Positions 48,782 through 58,183 of a stretch of DNA of 64,000 nt are shown here, piece by piece. How positions within the stretch are numbered: position 1 is the stretch's first letter; each line of letters opens with the position of its first letter. A program made the position numbers and the translations under genes. Source of the DNA: Streptomyces sp. CB01373 (lineage in GTDB: Bacteria; Actinomycetota; Actinomycetes; Streptomycetales; Streptomycetaceae); the NCBI RefSeq assembly GCF_002803075.1, contig NZ_NNBK01000011.1, forward strand, positions 62,001 to 126,000, written 5' to 3'. The notes beneath the pieces were generated by a model. That model was not told the origin of the DNA and did no database searches. It saw only the letters and a program-made list of their open reading frames with translations.

Positions 48782-51700
48782 ATGTCTGCGCACGTCAGCC
48801 GGAGAGCCGTCCTGGGCGCGAGCCTCGCCGCGGTGCCGGTGCTGTCGTCGGGTGCTGTGGGTGGGGCGGCTTCCGCCTGGGCGGCCGGGAACGAGGGCGG
48901 CGGCCCGCGGGTGACGGATCCGGGTGCCTACGTCTCCTTCGCACCCCGTGAGCCGAAGCCGGGCTCGTTCTCCCTGGTGGGCGCCCCGATCGTGGTCAGC
49001 GCCGACGACCACACCGGAGTCGTCCGGGCCGTGGGGGACCTGCGCGACGACATCCAGCGGGTCACGGGCGTACGACCGGGCCGGACCATCGCCCGCAACG
49101 CCGTGCTGGTGGGAACGATCGGCCGCAGCCCGCTGATCGACGGCCTGGTGAAGTCGGGGAAGCTGGACGTCACCGGGGTGCGCGGCCGCTGGGAGACCTC
49201 GCTCCAGGCGGTGGTCGACCACCCGATGCCCGGCGTCGACCGCGCGCTCGTCATCGCGGGCAGCGACCCGCGCGGCACGATCTTCGGGGCGTACGACGTC
49301 TCGTACGGCATCGGGGTCTCGCCCTGGTACTGGTGGGACGACGTGTCGCCGGTGCGACGGAACCGGGTGTGGATCCTGCCCGGCCGGCACACGCAGGGCA
49401 CCCCGGTGGTGAAGTATCGCGGCGTCTTCATCAACGACGAGAACCCGGCCCTGGGCACCTGGGCACCCGCCTACTTCGGACCGGGCAAGGCCCCCGGCCA
49501 GCCCGGCGGCTTCAACGCCGACTTCTACGCCAAGGTCTTCGAACTGCTGCTCCGGCTGAAGGGCAACTACCTCTGGCCGGCGGTGTGGGGGCGCGCCTTC
49601 GCGGAGGACGACCCGGAGAACCACAAGCGGGCGTCGGAGTACGGGATCGTCATGGGCACCTCCCACGAGGCGCCCATGATGCGCGGCATCGAGGAGTGGA
49701 ACCGCCACGCGGGCGGGGGCAAGGACCCCTACGGCGGCAACGGCGAGTGGTCGTACGTCCGCAACTCCGAGGCGATCAAGGCGTACTGGCGGGACGGCAT
49801 CCGGCGCATGGTCGACGAGGGCTTCGAGGGCGTCGTCACCCTGGGCATGCGCGGCAACGGCGACACCAGCCTGCCCGACGGCGACGGCATCGAGCTGATG
49901 CAGGAGATCATCGCCGAGCAGCGCCGCATCATCGAGGAGATCACCGGCCGGCCGGCCGCCGAGACCCCGCAGGTGTGGACGCTCTACAAGGAGGTGCAGC
50001 GCTACTGGGACCGTGGTCTGCGCGCCCCGGACGACGTGACGGTCGTCCTCACCGACGACAACTGGGGCAACATCCGCAAGCACCCCGACCCCGCGGAGCG
50101 CGACCGCGCCGGCGGATACGGCCTGTACTACCACTTCGACTACGTCGGCGCCGGCCGCAACTACAAGTGGGTCGACACGGCGAACCTCACCAACCTCTGG
50201 GACCAGCTCCACCAGGCGCACGCCTACGGCAACCACGGCCTGTGGGTCACCAACGTCGGCGATCTGAAGGGCAACGAACTGCCCACGGAGTTCTTCCTCA
50301 ACTACGCCTGGAACCCGGACAGCTGGCCCCAGGAGCGGCTGAAGGAGTGGGAACGCCGCTACGCCGCCCAGAACTTCGGGGAGGCGGACTCCGGGCCGGT
50401 CGCGGAGGTACTGGCCGCGTACGGCCGGCTCCAGGCCCGCCGCAAGCCCGAGCTGCTCAACCGCCGGATCACCCTCAGGGACGGCGAGGTCGTCTACGAC
50501 GACCAGCAGACCCCGTACCACTTCGCCCACCGCGAGCTGGAGCGGGTCACCGAGGAGTGGAAAGCCCTGGCCCGCAAGGCCGACCGCGTCGCCCGCACGC
50601 TGCCCGCGCGGACCCGGGACGCCTGGTTCGAACTGGTCGGCTACGAGGTGGAGGCGACCGCGAACCTCTACGACCTGCGGCAGGCCGAGTTCACGAACCT
50701 CCTCTACGCCAGGCAGGGCCGGGCGGCCACCAACGGCCTCGCGGCGCAGGCGGAAGCGGGTCTGAAGCGGGACTTCGCGCTCGCCGACCGCTTCAACCAC
50801 GAGGTGGCCGGGGGCAAGTGGAAGGGCTTCCAGACCCAGCCGCACATCGACTACGGGGACGTGGAGCGCTACGGCCCGAACGCGGGCTGGCAGCAGCCGG
50901 AGATCGACAACGTGGCGATCCCGGACGTCCTCTTCCCCGCGGTCCGGCGCATCGAGGTGCCGCGCGCCGCCGAACTGGGCGTCTCGGTGGACGGGGCGGA
51001 GGACACGGGGAGCTGGTGGCCGGGAGGAGCGACGACCGCGGCGCGGCTGCCCTCCTTCAGCCCGTACCAGACCCGCCCGCAGCAGTACGTGGAACTCTTC
51101 AACCGCGGCCGCACGCCCTTCGATTACCGGATCCAGTCCTCGGCCCCTTGGCTGCTGGTCGACCGCGCCCGCGGCCGGGTGGACGAGCAGGTGCGGGTGG
51201 AGGTCCGGGTGGACTGGCGCCGGGTGCCGGGCGGCCGGGCGGAGGCGAAGCTGACGATCTCGGGCGCGGGCACGACGGTGACGGTCGCCTGCACGGCGGA
51301 GAACACCTCGGCGCGGCTGGCGCAGGGCTTCGTCGAGGCGGGCGGCTATGTGGCGATCGACGCGGAGCACCACGACCGCGTGGTGGGGGAGTGGCGCCGC
51401 CTGGACGGCGTCGGCCGCACCACCTCGGGCATGACCCCCTGGCCGGTGACGGCCCCTCGCCGTACCCCTGGTGCCTCAAGCTCCCCGCGCCTGGAGTACG
51501 AGGTGACCCTCCTCTCCGCGGGCGAGGTGACGGTGTGGGCGGAGGTGTCCCCGAGGAACCCGGCCCTGCCGACCGGCGGACTGCGCTACGGGATCTCCTT
51601 CGACGACGCCGCACCGCAGACGGTGGACATCAACGCGGCCACGGGCGCGGACGACGGCACGATGAACACGGCGTGGGCCCGCAACACCTCCGACAACGTG

Positions 51701-51856
51701 AACCGCACCGCGACCCGGCACAGGATCACCCGCGCCGGAGCGCACCGCCTGAAGTTCTGGACCGTCGACCCGACGGTGGTCCTGCAACGCCTGCTGATCG
51801 ACACGGGCGGCCTGCCGGACACCTACCTCGGCCCACTGGAGAGCCGGCGGGTGTAG
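48782..51856 (+). CDS. Secreted glycoside hydrolase family 115 (xylan alpha-glucuronidase)
   Basis: 1024 residues. A twin-arginine-type signal, MSAHVSRRAVLGASLAAVPV with an AWA cleavage region near residue 35, predicts export. The long central part matches GH115: YDVSYGIGVSPWYWWDDVSP, GVFINDENPALGTWAP, RLKGNYLWPAVWG, VLTDDNWGNIRKHPDP and YYHFDYVGAGRNYKWVDT. The family removes (4-O-methyl)glucuronic acid side chains from xylan. The C-terminal 200 residues look like a beta-rich accessory domain. ATG 48782 with GAGGGG upstream; readings from 48698 would hide the signal peptide. Stands alone after the str operon. Confidence 0.88.
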   Translation: MSAHVSRRAVLGASLAAVPVLSSGAVGGAASAWAAGNEGGGPRVTDPGAYVSFAPREPKPGSFSLVGAPIVVSADDHTGVVRAVGDLRDDIQRVTGVRPGRTIARNAVLVGTIGRSPLIDGLVKSGKLDVTGVRGRWETSLQAVVDHPMPGVDRALVIAGSDPRGTIFGAYDVSYGIGVSPWYWWDDVSPVRRNRVWILPGRHTQGTPVVKYRGVFINDENPALGTWAPAYFGPGKAPGQPGGFNADFYAKVFELLLRLKGNYLWPAVWGRAFAEDDPENHKRASEYGIVMGTSHEAPMMRGIEEWNRHAGGGKDPYGGNGEWSYVRNSEAIKAYWRDGIRRMVDEGFEGVVTLGMRGNGDTSLPDGDGIELMQEIIAEQRRIIEEITGRPAAETPQVWTLYKEVQRYWDRGLRAPDDVTVVLTDDNWGNIRKHPDPAERDRAGGYGLYYHFDYVGAGRNYKWVDTANLTNLWDQLHQAHAYGNHGLWVTNVGDLKGNELPTEFFLNYAWNPDSWPQERLKEWERRYAAQNFGEADSGPVAEVLAAYGRLQARRKPELLNRRITLRDGEVVYDDQQTPYHFAHRELERVTEEWKALARKADRVARTLPARTRDAWFELVGYEVEATANLYDLRQAEFTNLLYARQGRAATNGLAAQAEAGLKRDFALADRFNHEVAGGKWKGFQTQPHIDYGDVERYGPNAGWQQPEIDNVAIPDVLFPAVRRIEVPRAAELGVSVDGAEDTGSWWPGGATTAARLPSFSPYQTRPQQYVELFNRGRTPFDYRIQSSAPWLLVDRARGRVDEQVRVEVRVDWRRVPGGRAEAKLTISGAGTTVTVACTAENTSARLAQGFVEAGGYVAIDAEHHDRVVGEWRRLDGVGRTTSGMTPWPVTAPRRTPGASSSPRLEYEVTLLSAGEVTVWAEVSPRNPALPTGGLRYGISFDDAAPQTVDINAATGADDGTMNTAWARNTSDNVNRTATRHRITRAGAHRLKFWTVDPTVVLQRLLIDTGGLPDTYLGPLESRRV

Positions 51857-52046
51857 GACGGCTCGCCACCTCATCCCTCCAGGGTCTTTCGTTCGGATCA
51901 GGCGGGATCAGGGACCCCGCGAGCCCGGCATGATCCAAACGAGAGGCCCTCGGTCGGTGCCGGGGCAGCCGTCCGGCACCGGCCGAGGGGACGACCGACC
52001 GGTCGGTAAGCTCGCCGTGGCACACGACGAGGGGGCTGGGGTGGGG

Positions 52047-52688
52047 ATGAGAGCGGTCCGGGCCGAGCGGCGGCGGCAGGCGCGCAAGGAGCGCCGGGAG
52101 CGGGTCGAGGAGCTCGCCGGCGTGATGACGGCGCCCCAGGCGCCGCTGGTGTGGCGTGCGGGGTGGCGCGGGAAGACGGCGGCCGCGGTCGTCTGCGCCC
52201 TGTTCGTCACGCTGGCCGAGCATCCGGCCGGGGCGGGCCTGGCGCATCCGCGGCCGGGTGACCTGCTCTTCGCGGTGTGGTCGGCGCTGTTCATGGGCTG
52301 GGTGTTCTCCGTGCTCGCGCTGTGGCGCGTCACCGCGGACCAGGACGGCGTGTACATCCGCCGCCTGTGGTCCACACGGCTGCTGCCGTGGTCGACGATC
52401 ACCCGCGTGGAGATGCGGCACGACGGACAGCTGGAGTTCTTCGGCCGCCACACTCCGGAGCCCCTGGCCGGTCTGTTCGCGCCGCCCTGGATGGGCCGTG
52501 TCGCCCGCTCCGGCCGGGGCAGCCGGGCAGCCGACACCCTGAGTGCCATGGCACTCCACGACGATCTGCGCCCCGCGGTCCGGGTCGAGCGAGGGCCGGC
52601 CGGTACGGGATTCGCCCCGTGGATCGTCCTGCTGGGCGTCATCCTGTACCTCGCGGTCGAGTTCCTGCCTCACGGGCCCCTGGCGTAG
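52047..52688 (+). CDS. PH-domain-like membrane protein
   Basis: About 213 residues. A basic head (RAVRAERRRQARKERRERVE), two hydrophobic segments (about 42-60 and 72-94), a cytoplasmic beta-rich part (WRVTADQDGVYIRRLWSTRL, LPWSTITRVEMRHDGQLEFF) resembling bacterial PH domains, and a C-terminal helix (WIVLLGVILYLAVEFL). Function unknown. The start is uncertain: ATG 52047 follows a G-rich run; GTG 52018 and GTG 52041 are alternatives. Confidence 0.72.
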   Translation: MRAVRAERRRQARKERRERVEELAGVMTAPQAPLVWRAGWRGKTAAAVVCALFVTLAEHPAGAGLAHPRPGDLLFAVWSALFMGWVFSVLALWRVTADQDGVYIRRLWSTRLLPWSTITRVEMRHDGQLEFFGRHTPEPLAGLFAPPWMGRVARSGRGSRAADTLSAMALHDDLRPAVRVERGPAGTGFAPWIVLLGVILYLAVEFLPHGPLA

Positions 52689-52917
52689 GGGCCCTCGGGA
52701 AAGCTCGCACCAGCCGATTTTTCGGAATCTTTATCTCACATCGTGGACCGAAGGTGCCGGGTCACTGGCCAGTGCATCGATCCAGGGGTAACACTGAAGG
52801 GTCGGCCGTTTTCCCGGATGCCCACTCCCGGGGCGGCCGAGTTCCTGCGCGCGGCAACGGCGCCGAGCGTTCATCACCGGCTGTAGGCCGGTAGTAGCCG
52901 TGCCAGAAGGGGACCCT

Positions 52918-54276
52918 GTGACGACCCGACCCGACACCAAGACCCAGCTCACCTCCCTGCTCGCCGAGATCGAGCGCCGCAATCCGGCCCAGCCCGAGTT
53001 CCACCAGGCCGCTCACGAGGTACTGGAGACTCTGGCGCCGGTGCTCGCGACCCGGCCGGAGTACGCGGAGGCAGGGCTCGTGGAGCGGTTGTGCGAGCCG
53101 GAGCGGCAGATCATCTTCCGGGTGCCGTGGCAGGACGACCACGGCCGCGTGCACGTCAACCGCGGTTTCCGGGTGGAGTTCAACAGCGCGCTGGGCCCGT
53201 ACAAGGGCGGTCTGCGTTTTCACCCGTCCGTGAACCTCGGCGTCATCAAGTTCCTCGGCTTCGAGCAGATCTTCAAGAACGCGCTGACCGGGCTCGGCAT
53301 CGGCGGCGGCAAGGGCGGCAGCGACTTCGACCCGCACGGCCGCAGCGACGCGGAGGTCATGCGGTTCTGTCAGTCGTTCATGACGGAGCTGTACCGGCAC
53401 ATCGGCGAGCACACCGACGTACCGGCCGGTGACATCGGCGTCGGCACCCGCGAGATCGGCTACCTGTTCGGCCAGTACCGGCGGATCACCAACCGCTGGG
53501 AGGCCGGCGTGCTGACCGGCAAGGGCTCGAACTGGGGCGGGTCCCTGATCCGGCCGGAGGCCACCGGGTACGGCAGCGTGCTTTTCGCGGAGGCGATGCT
53601 GCGCGAGCGCGGCGAGGAGCTGGAGGGCCAGTCGGCGGTCGTCTCCGGCTCCGGGAACGTCGCGATCTACACCATCGAGAAGCTGACCGCCCTCGGCGCG
53701 AACCCGCTGACCTGCTCGGACTCCAGCGGGTACGTGGTCGACGAGAAGGGCGTCGACGTGGAGCTGCTGAAGCAGGTCAAGGAGGTCGAGCGCGGCCGGA
53801 TCAGCGAGTACGCCGAGCGCCGGGGCGCCTCCGCGCGGTTCGTGCCCGGCGGGCGCGTCTGGGACGTCGCGGGTGATGTGGCGCTGCCCTCGGCGACCGA
53901 GAACGAGCTGGACGAGAAGGACGCGGAGACGCTCATCCGCAACGGCGTGAAGGCCGTGTCCGAGGGCGCGAACATGCCGGCGACGCCCGAGGCCGTGCAC
54001 CTGTTCCAGCAGGCCGGAGTGGCCTTCGGCCCCGGCAAGGCGGCGAACGCGGGCGGGGTCGCGGTCAGCGCCCTGGAGATGGCGCAGAACCACTCCCGTA
54101 CGGCGTGGACGGCCACCCAGGTGGAGCGGGAGCTGGCCCTCATCATGAGCGACATCCACACCACCTGCCACGAGACCGCCGAGCGCTACGGCGCCCCCGG
54201 CGACTACGTGACCGGCGCGAACATCGCCGGCTTCGAGCGGGTGGCCGACGCGATGCTCGCCCAGGGCGTCATCTGA
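52918..54276 (+). CDS. gdhA: NADP-specific glutamate dehydrogenase
   Basis: 452 residues of the hexameric GDH family. Catalytic/substrate region GPYKGGLRFHPSVNLGVIKF, glycine-rich GIGGGKGGSDFDPHGRSDAE, and NAD(P) fold VVSGSGNVAIYTIEKLTALG, in which the residue following the last strand (CSDSSGYVVDEKG) suits NADP. Aminates 2-oxoglutarate to glutamate. GTG 52918 with AAGGGGA 6 nt upstream. Convergent with the M20 gene. Upstream GTAAC (52788) is only a half match to a GlnR box. Confidence 0.95.
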   Translation: MTTRPDTKTQLTSLLAEIERRNPAQPEFHQAAHEVLETLAPVLATRPEYAEAGLVERLCEPERQIIFRVPWQDDHGRVHVNRGFRVEFNSALGPYKGGLRFHPSVNLGVIKFLGFEQIFKNALTGLGIGGGKGGSDFDPHGRSDAEVMRFCQSFMTELYRHIGEHTDVPAGDIGVGTREIGYLFGQYRRITNRWEAGVLTGKGSNWGGSLIRPEATGYGSVLFAEAMLRERGEELEGQSAVVSGSGNVAIYTIEKLTALGANPLTCSDSSGYVVDEKGVDVELLKQVKEVERGRISEYAERRGASARFVPGGRVWDVAGDVALPSATENELDEKDAETLIRNGVKAVSEGANMPATPEAVHLFQQAGVAFGPGKAANAGGVAVSALEMAQNHSRTAWTATQVERELALIMSDIHTTCHETAERYGAPGDYVTGANIAGFERVADAMLAQGVI

Positions 54277-54289
54277 CGGACTTCCCCCG

Positions 54290-54328
54290 GCCCGCGATCG
54301 TCCGGTGTTCCTCCGGCCGATCGCGGGC
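54290..54328. terminator. Bidirectional terminator between gdhA and the M20 gene
   Basis: 11-bp perfect stem GCCCGCGATCG / CGATCGCGGGC with an inner CCGG/CCGG, in the convergent gap. Confidence 0.78.
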
Positions 54329-54380
54329 TGCGGTGTGAACGCGCGGGTGTGCCGGGGCCGGTTTCGTCCGGCCCCGACGG

Positions 54381-55736
54381 TCACCGGGCGGCCCCCGGTG
54401 TGTCCAGCAGCCGTTCGACGTCGAGTGCGCCGCCGGCCGCGGTGAACTCGCGGGCCACCTCGGCGCGCAGTCCGGGATCGGCCAGGAAGTCAGCGGCGGT
54501 TCGGGCGAGGGCGGCGGCGCCGTCCAGCACCGTGCGGTCGGCCTCGGCGCCCGCCGTACGCGCGGCGAAGTCCGCCGTGTGCAGGGCCGTTCCGGCCGGT
54601 GCCACCGACAGCATCGGGTGGATGGCGGGGATCCGCACGCTGACGTTGCCGAGGTCGGTGGATCCGGACACGGCGTCCGGCGCGGCGCTGCCGGGCAGGA
54701 CGGTGCGGCCTCGCCCGGTGAGGTGCAGGGCGAAGCGGGTGGCCAGGGCCTCGTTGCTGCGCACCGGCATGCAGGGTGGGCAGTCGTCCCAGCGCACGGT
54801 GACCTCGGTCCCGGTCGTCGAGGCGGCGCCCTCGAAGACCCGCTGGGCCCGCTCGGAGAGCTCCGCGAGCGCCTCGACGGTGCGGGCCCGCAGATAGAAG
54901 TGAGCGGCCGCCCGGTCGGGCACCACATTGGGGCGTGTACCGCCGTCCGTGATCACACCGTGGATCCGGTCGGTGGGCGGGATGTGCTGCCGCAGCGCGG
55001 CGATTCCCTGGTACGCGGCGACCACCGCGTCCAGCGCGTTGACGCCCATGAACGGGGTGGCGGAGGCGTGCGCGGCGAGGCCGCGGTACTCCACGACGAC
55101 CTCCCGCAGGCCCAGGTAGGGCGAGTCCGTCAGGTCGCCGCCGGCGAACGGGTGGATCATGACCGCGGCGTCCACGCCGTCGAACGCCCCGGCGCGGGCC
55201 ATGGTCTCCTTGCCGGTGCCGTTCTCCTCCGCGGGGGTGCCCAGCAGCACCGCCGTGCCGCCGAGCGCGGGCATCACCCGGGCCAGCGCCAGGAAGGCGC
55301 CGACGCCGGCCGCGCAGATGACGTTGTGGCCGCAGGCGTGCCCGATGCCCGGCAGGGCGTCGTACTCCGCCAGCACCGCCACCGTGGGCCCCTGTCCGGT
55401 GCCCGCGGTGGCGCGCAGCGCGGTGGGCAGGCCGTACACCCCGGTCTCGGCCTCGATACCGTGCGACCGCAGCAGTTCGGCGACGCGCGCCACCGCGCGG
55501 TGCTCCTCGAAGCCGGGCTCGGGGTCCTGGTGCAGGGCGTGGCTCAGGGCGAGCAGGGCCTCCCGGTCCTCGGCGACGGCGGCGTCGATCCGGGCGTGCA
55601 GCTTCTCGCCCGCACCGGTGTGCGGGGACGTCCAGGCGGTGGCCTGTCCGGCCGCGCGGGCGGCCCTGCGGGCCAGTTCCTCCAGGTGCGCGCGGCCGGC
55701 GGTGCTCGCCGCTGGGGTGACGGCTGTCGCTGACAT
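54381..55736 (-). CDS. M20-family amidohydrolase/peptidase
   Basis: 451 residues of the M20D (aminoacylase/IAA-amino acid hydrolase-like) branch: ALHQDPEPGFEEHRAVARVA, EYDALPGIGHACGHNVICAA with metal ligands, TPAEENGTGKETMARAG with the catalytic Glu pair, and a dimerisation region DRIHGVITDGGTRPNVVPDR. Probably hydrolyses an N-acyl or amide bond of a small molecule. ATG 55736 overlaps the transporter stop (TGATG), so the two are translationally coupled: import then hydrolysis is the likely pathway. Confidence 0.88.
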   Translation of the reverse strand: MSATAVTPAASTAGRAHLEELARRAARAAGQATAWTSPHTGAGEKLHARIDAAVAEDREALLALSHALHQDPEPGFEEHRAVARVAELLRSHGIEAETGVYGLPTALRATAGTGQGPTVAVLAEYDALPGIGHACGHNVICAAGVGAFLALARVMPALGGTAVLLGTPAEENGTGKETMARAGAFDGVDAAVMIHPFAGGDLTDSPYLGLREVVVEYRGLAAHASATPFMGVNALDAVVAAYQGIAALRQHIPPTDRIHGVITDGGTRPNVVPDRAAAHFYLRARTVEALAELSERAQRVFEGAASTTGTEVTVRWDDCPPCMPVRSNEALATRFALHLTGRGRTVLPGSAAPDAVSGSTDLGNVSVRIPAIHPMLSVAPAGTALHTADFAARTAGAEADRTVLDGAAALARTAADFLADPGLRAEVAREFTAAGGALDVERLLDTPGAAR

Positions 55737-57097
55737 CAGGCCTCCAACAGGGTGGGTGTGGCGGTGGGCTCGGCGCCCCCGGACTCCTCGGGCGCCCGGT
55801 GCAGCAGGACGCAGGCCACGCTGACCACCGCCATGCCGAGGAAGAGCAGGGCCACCGGCGTCCAGTCGGTGCCCGAGGGACCGGCCAGCCACTGGGCGAG
55901 GGCCGGGGTGGCACCGCCGCCCACCAGGCCGGCGAGCTGGTAGCTGAGGGACAGGCCGGTGTAGCGGATCCGGGGCGCGAACCAGGTGGTGATCATGGTG
56001 CCGATGGTGGAGTAGGCGACGGTGCTGGCCAGCATGGCCAGGCCCATGCCCGCCCACAGGCCCGGGATGGTGCCGATGTCGGCGAGCCAGAACATCGGGA
56101 ACGCCACCAGCAGGTGCGAGAGGAGTCCGATCAGGGTGACCCTGCGGACCCCGAACCGGTCCGCGAGCATCGCCGAGACCGGCGTGAAGACGATCACGAC
56201 GAGCGAGCAGAAGATCCCCGCGGTGGAGACCTGCGTCTCGCTGAAGTGCAGGTGATCGAGGGCGTAGACGGACATGAAGGTGACGATGACGTAGTAGCCG
56301 CCGACGGTGACCAGGAAGGCCCCGGAGGCCAGGAGCCAGTGGCGCCACGCGGTGCGGATCACGCCGACCAGGGGGATCTGCCGGGCGGACTCCTTCTCCG
56401 CGTCGGCGCGCTTCTGCGCCTCGCTGAACTCCGGTGACTCCTCCAGCTGGCTGCGGATCAGCAGACCGGTGATCACCAGCAGGCTGGAGAGGAGGAACGG
56501 GATGCGCCAGGTCCAGCTGATCAGCGCGTCATGGCCCGCGAGGGAGGCCAGGGCGAAGACGCCGGTGGCGAGGAAGAAGCCGACGCCGTCACCGATCTGC
56601 GGGAACGAGCCGTACAGGGCACGGCGTCCGGGCGGTGCGCTCTCGACCGCGTACAGCACGGCGCCGCCCCACTCGCCGCCGACCGCCAGCGACTGCAGGA
56701 TGCGGACGACCAGCAGCAGCGCGGGGGCGAGGGCGCCGACGGAGGCGTAGCCGGGGAGCAGGCCGATGAGGAAGGTGGAGACGCCCATCAGCAGCAGGGA
56801 GCCGATCAGCGCCTTCTTGCGCCCGTAGCGGTCGCCGATGTGGCCGAAGAGGACCGCGCCGAGCGGCCGTCCCAGGGAACCGACGGCCAGGGTGGCGAAC
56901 GAGCTGAGCACGGCCAGCGCGTGGTTCATCTCGGGGAAGAACAGCTTGGGGAAGACCAGGGCCGCCGCCGTGCTGTAGATGCCGAAGTCGTACCACTCCA
57001 CGCTGGTGCCGATGAGGGTGGCGGTGGCGATCCGCAGCGGGCTGCGGCGCCTGCCGGGACTGTCGGTTCCGGGTGGTCTGCGGAGGGCTGTGCTCAT
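55736..57097 (-). CDS. MFS transporter, metabolite:H+ symporter (MHS) type
   Basis: 453 residues, 12 membrane helices. MHS hallmarks: GTSVEWYDFGIYSTAAALVF in helix 1, GHIGDRYGRKKALIGSLLLM (motif A), GGEWGGAVLYAVESAP and ADRFGVRRVTLIGLLSHLL. The family imports small organic acids or betaine-like compounds with protons. ATG 57097 has AAGGAG 8 nt upstream. Coupled to the M20 gene and divergent from the GntR regulator. Confidence 0.9.
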   Translation of the reverse strand: MSTALRRPPGTDSPGRRRSPLRIATATLIGTSVEWYDFGIYSTAAALVFPKLFFPEMNHALAVLSSFATLAVGSLGRPLGAVLFGHIGDRYGRKKALIGSLLLMGVSTFLIGLLPGYASVGALAPALLLVVRILQSLAVGGEWGGAVLYAVESAPPGRRALYGSFPQIGDGVGFFLATGVFALASLAGHDALISWTWRIPFLLSSLLVITGLLIRSQLEESPEFSEAQKRADAEKESARQIPLVGVIRTAWRHWLLASGAFLVTVGGYYVIVTFMSVYALDHLHFSETQVSTAGIFCSLVVIVFTPVSAMLADRFGVRRVTLIGLLSHLLVAFPMFWLADIGTIPGLWAGMGLAMLASTVAYSTIGTMITTWFAPRIRYTGLSLSYQLAGLVGGGATPALAQWLAGPSGTDWTPVALLFLGMAVVSVACVLLHRAPEESGGAEPTATPTLLEA

Positions 57098-57220
57098 GGA
57101 CCGGCTCCTTTGAGAGAGGGGGCGGCCCGTCCGGCGTGGGGAGGGGGTACGAGCGACGCCCGGCGGGGTGGGAGGGTGCACCCGCCAATTTGGGTCCGTC
57201 CGAACCCGTAGCCCGGGACG

Positions 57221-57249
57221 CTATTGTCGCCACCAGGGGGTGTCAATAG
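57221..57249. promoter_or_regulatory. Inverted repeat in the MFS/GntR divergent gap
   Basis: CTATTG (57221-57226) and CAATAG (57244-57249) separated by 17 bp, in the 210-bp gap between the divergent genes. A candidate operator or -10 pair. Confidence 0.4.
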
Positions 57250-57307
57250 GGTCTGAGTCGATTCCATTTCTTTGAACGGGCATTTACCCGAGGACGGAGT
57301 TGGCGCC

Positions 57308-58081
57308 ATGGCCAAGGAGACCCGGGCGGGGCAGCCGGTGCTCGCCGAGCAGACCCAGCGGACTCCGTCCTGGGAGGTGGTCACCGACATCCTGCGCAAG
57401 CGCATCGCGCTCGGCGGCTTCGAACCCGGCAGCAGGCTGCCCACCGAACGCGACCTCGCCACCGCCCTCGGCGTGGGCCGCAACACCGTGCGCCAGGCCG
57501 TGCGGCAGCTTGTCGAAGAGGGTCTGGTGGTCACCACCCACGGACGCTCCGGTGGCACCAGGGTACGAGCCGCCTCGTCCTCCGCCGCCGTCCAGGAGCG
57601 GGCGGCCGTGGCCGCGGACTTCCGCGCGACCATCCGCGACTACATGGAGTACCGGCAGACCATCGAGCCGGCCGCGGCCTCGTTCGCCGCGCTGCGCGGC
57701 TCCACCGCCGACCGTCGCGCGCTGGTGCGGATGCTCGACGAGGAGGTCGCCGACCTCGGGGCCTACCACCGGGTCGACTCGCGTTTCCACCTGGCCATCG
57801 CCGCCGCCGGGGGCAACGAGGTGCTGTGCGAGGCGGTCGAGCGGGCCCGCACGGAGATGTTCGTCCGGGCCAATTCGCTGTGGCTGGACTCGGACTGGTC
57901 GGTGGTCTACCGGGGCGGCCAGGATCTGGCCCAGGTCTTCCGGGACGAGCACCGCGCCATCGCGCTCGCGGTCCTGGCCGGCGACGCCGAGGCGGCCGGG
58001 GCCCGGATGCGCGAGCACCTGGCCGACTCGTGCGGCCAGTTCCTGGCCCTGCTGGACCACTACGAAGAGGGCGGGAACTGA
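57308..58081 (+). CDS. GntR-family (FadR/FCD) transcriptional regulator
   Basis: 257 residues. Winged helix at about 20-88 with LPTERDLATALGVGRNTVRQ and AVRQLVEEGLVVTTHGRSG; an all-helical FCD effector domain at about 105-245 with DSRFHLAIAAAGGN and FRDEHRAIALAVLAGDAE, which usually binds an organic acid through a metal. ATG 57308 with GGAG upstream; MNGHLPED at 57272 is a possible longer start. Divergent from the MFS/M20 pair and 100 bp upstream of the decarboxylase gene, so it probably controls both in response to the pathway substrate. Confidence 0.9.
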   Translation: MAKETRAGQPVLAEQTQRTPSWEVVTDILRKRIALGGFEPGSRLPTERDLATALGVGRNTVRQAVRQLVEEGLVVTTHGRSGGTRVRAASSSAAVQERAAVAADFRATIRDYMEYRQTIEPAAASFAALRGSTADRRALVRMLDEEVADLGAYHRVDSRFHLAIAAAGGNEVLCEAVERARTEMFVRANSLWLDSDWSVVYRGGQDLAQVFRDEHRAIALAVLAGDAEAAGARMREHLADSCGQFLALLDHYEEGGN

Positions 58082-58135
58082 GGGCGGGGACTGAGCCCTT
58101 GTTGACCCGGAGCGCGGTGCGGGCTTAGCTTCAGC

Positions 58136-58157
58136 AATGGGTCCGATGGGATCCATT
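58136..58157. promoter_or_regulatory. Palindromic operator candidate upstream of the decarboxylase gene
   Basis: AATGGGTCC (58136-58144) and GGATCCATT (58149-58157), 9-bp arms with one mismatch and a 4-bp centre GATG. It lies 27 bp before the decarboxylase start and directly after the GntR gene, as expected for a GntR dimer site. Confidence 0.55.
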
Positions 58158-58183
58158 ACTGTCGGCGTTCCCTCGGAGGCACC

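Noticed and set aside
52788..52803. Possible GlnR box upstream of gdhA
   Set aside because: Only the GTAAC half fits; the second half is GGGTC instead of a GAAAC-like site.
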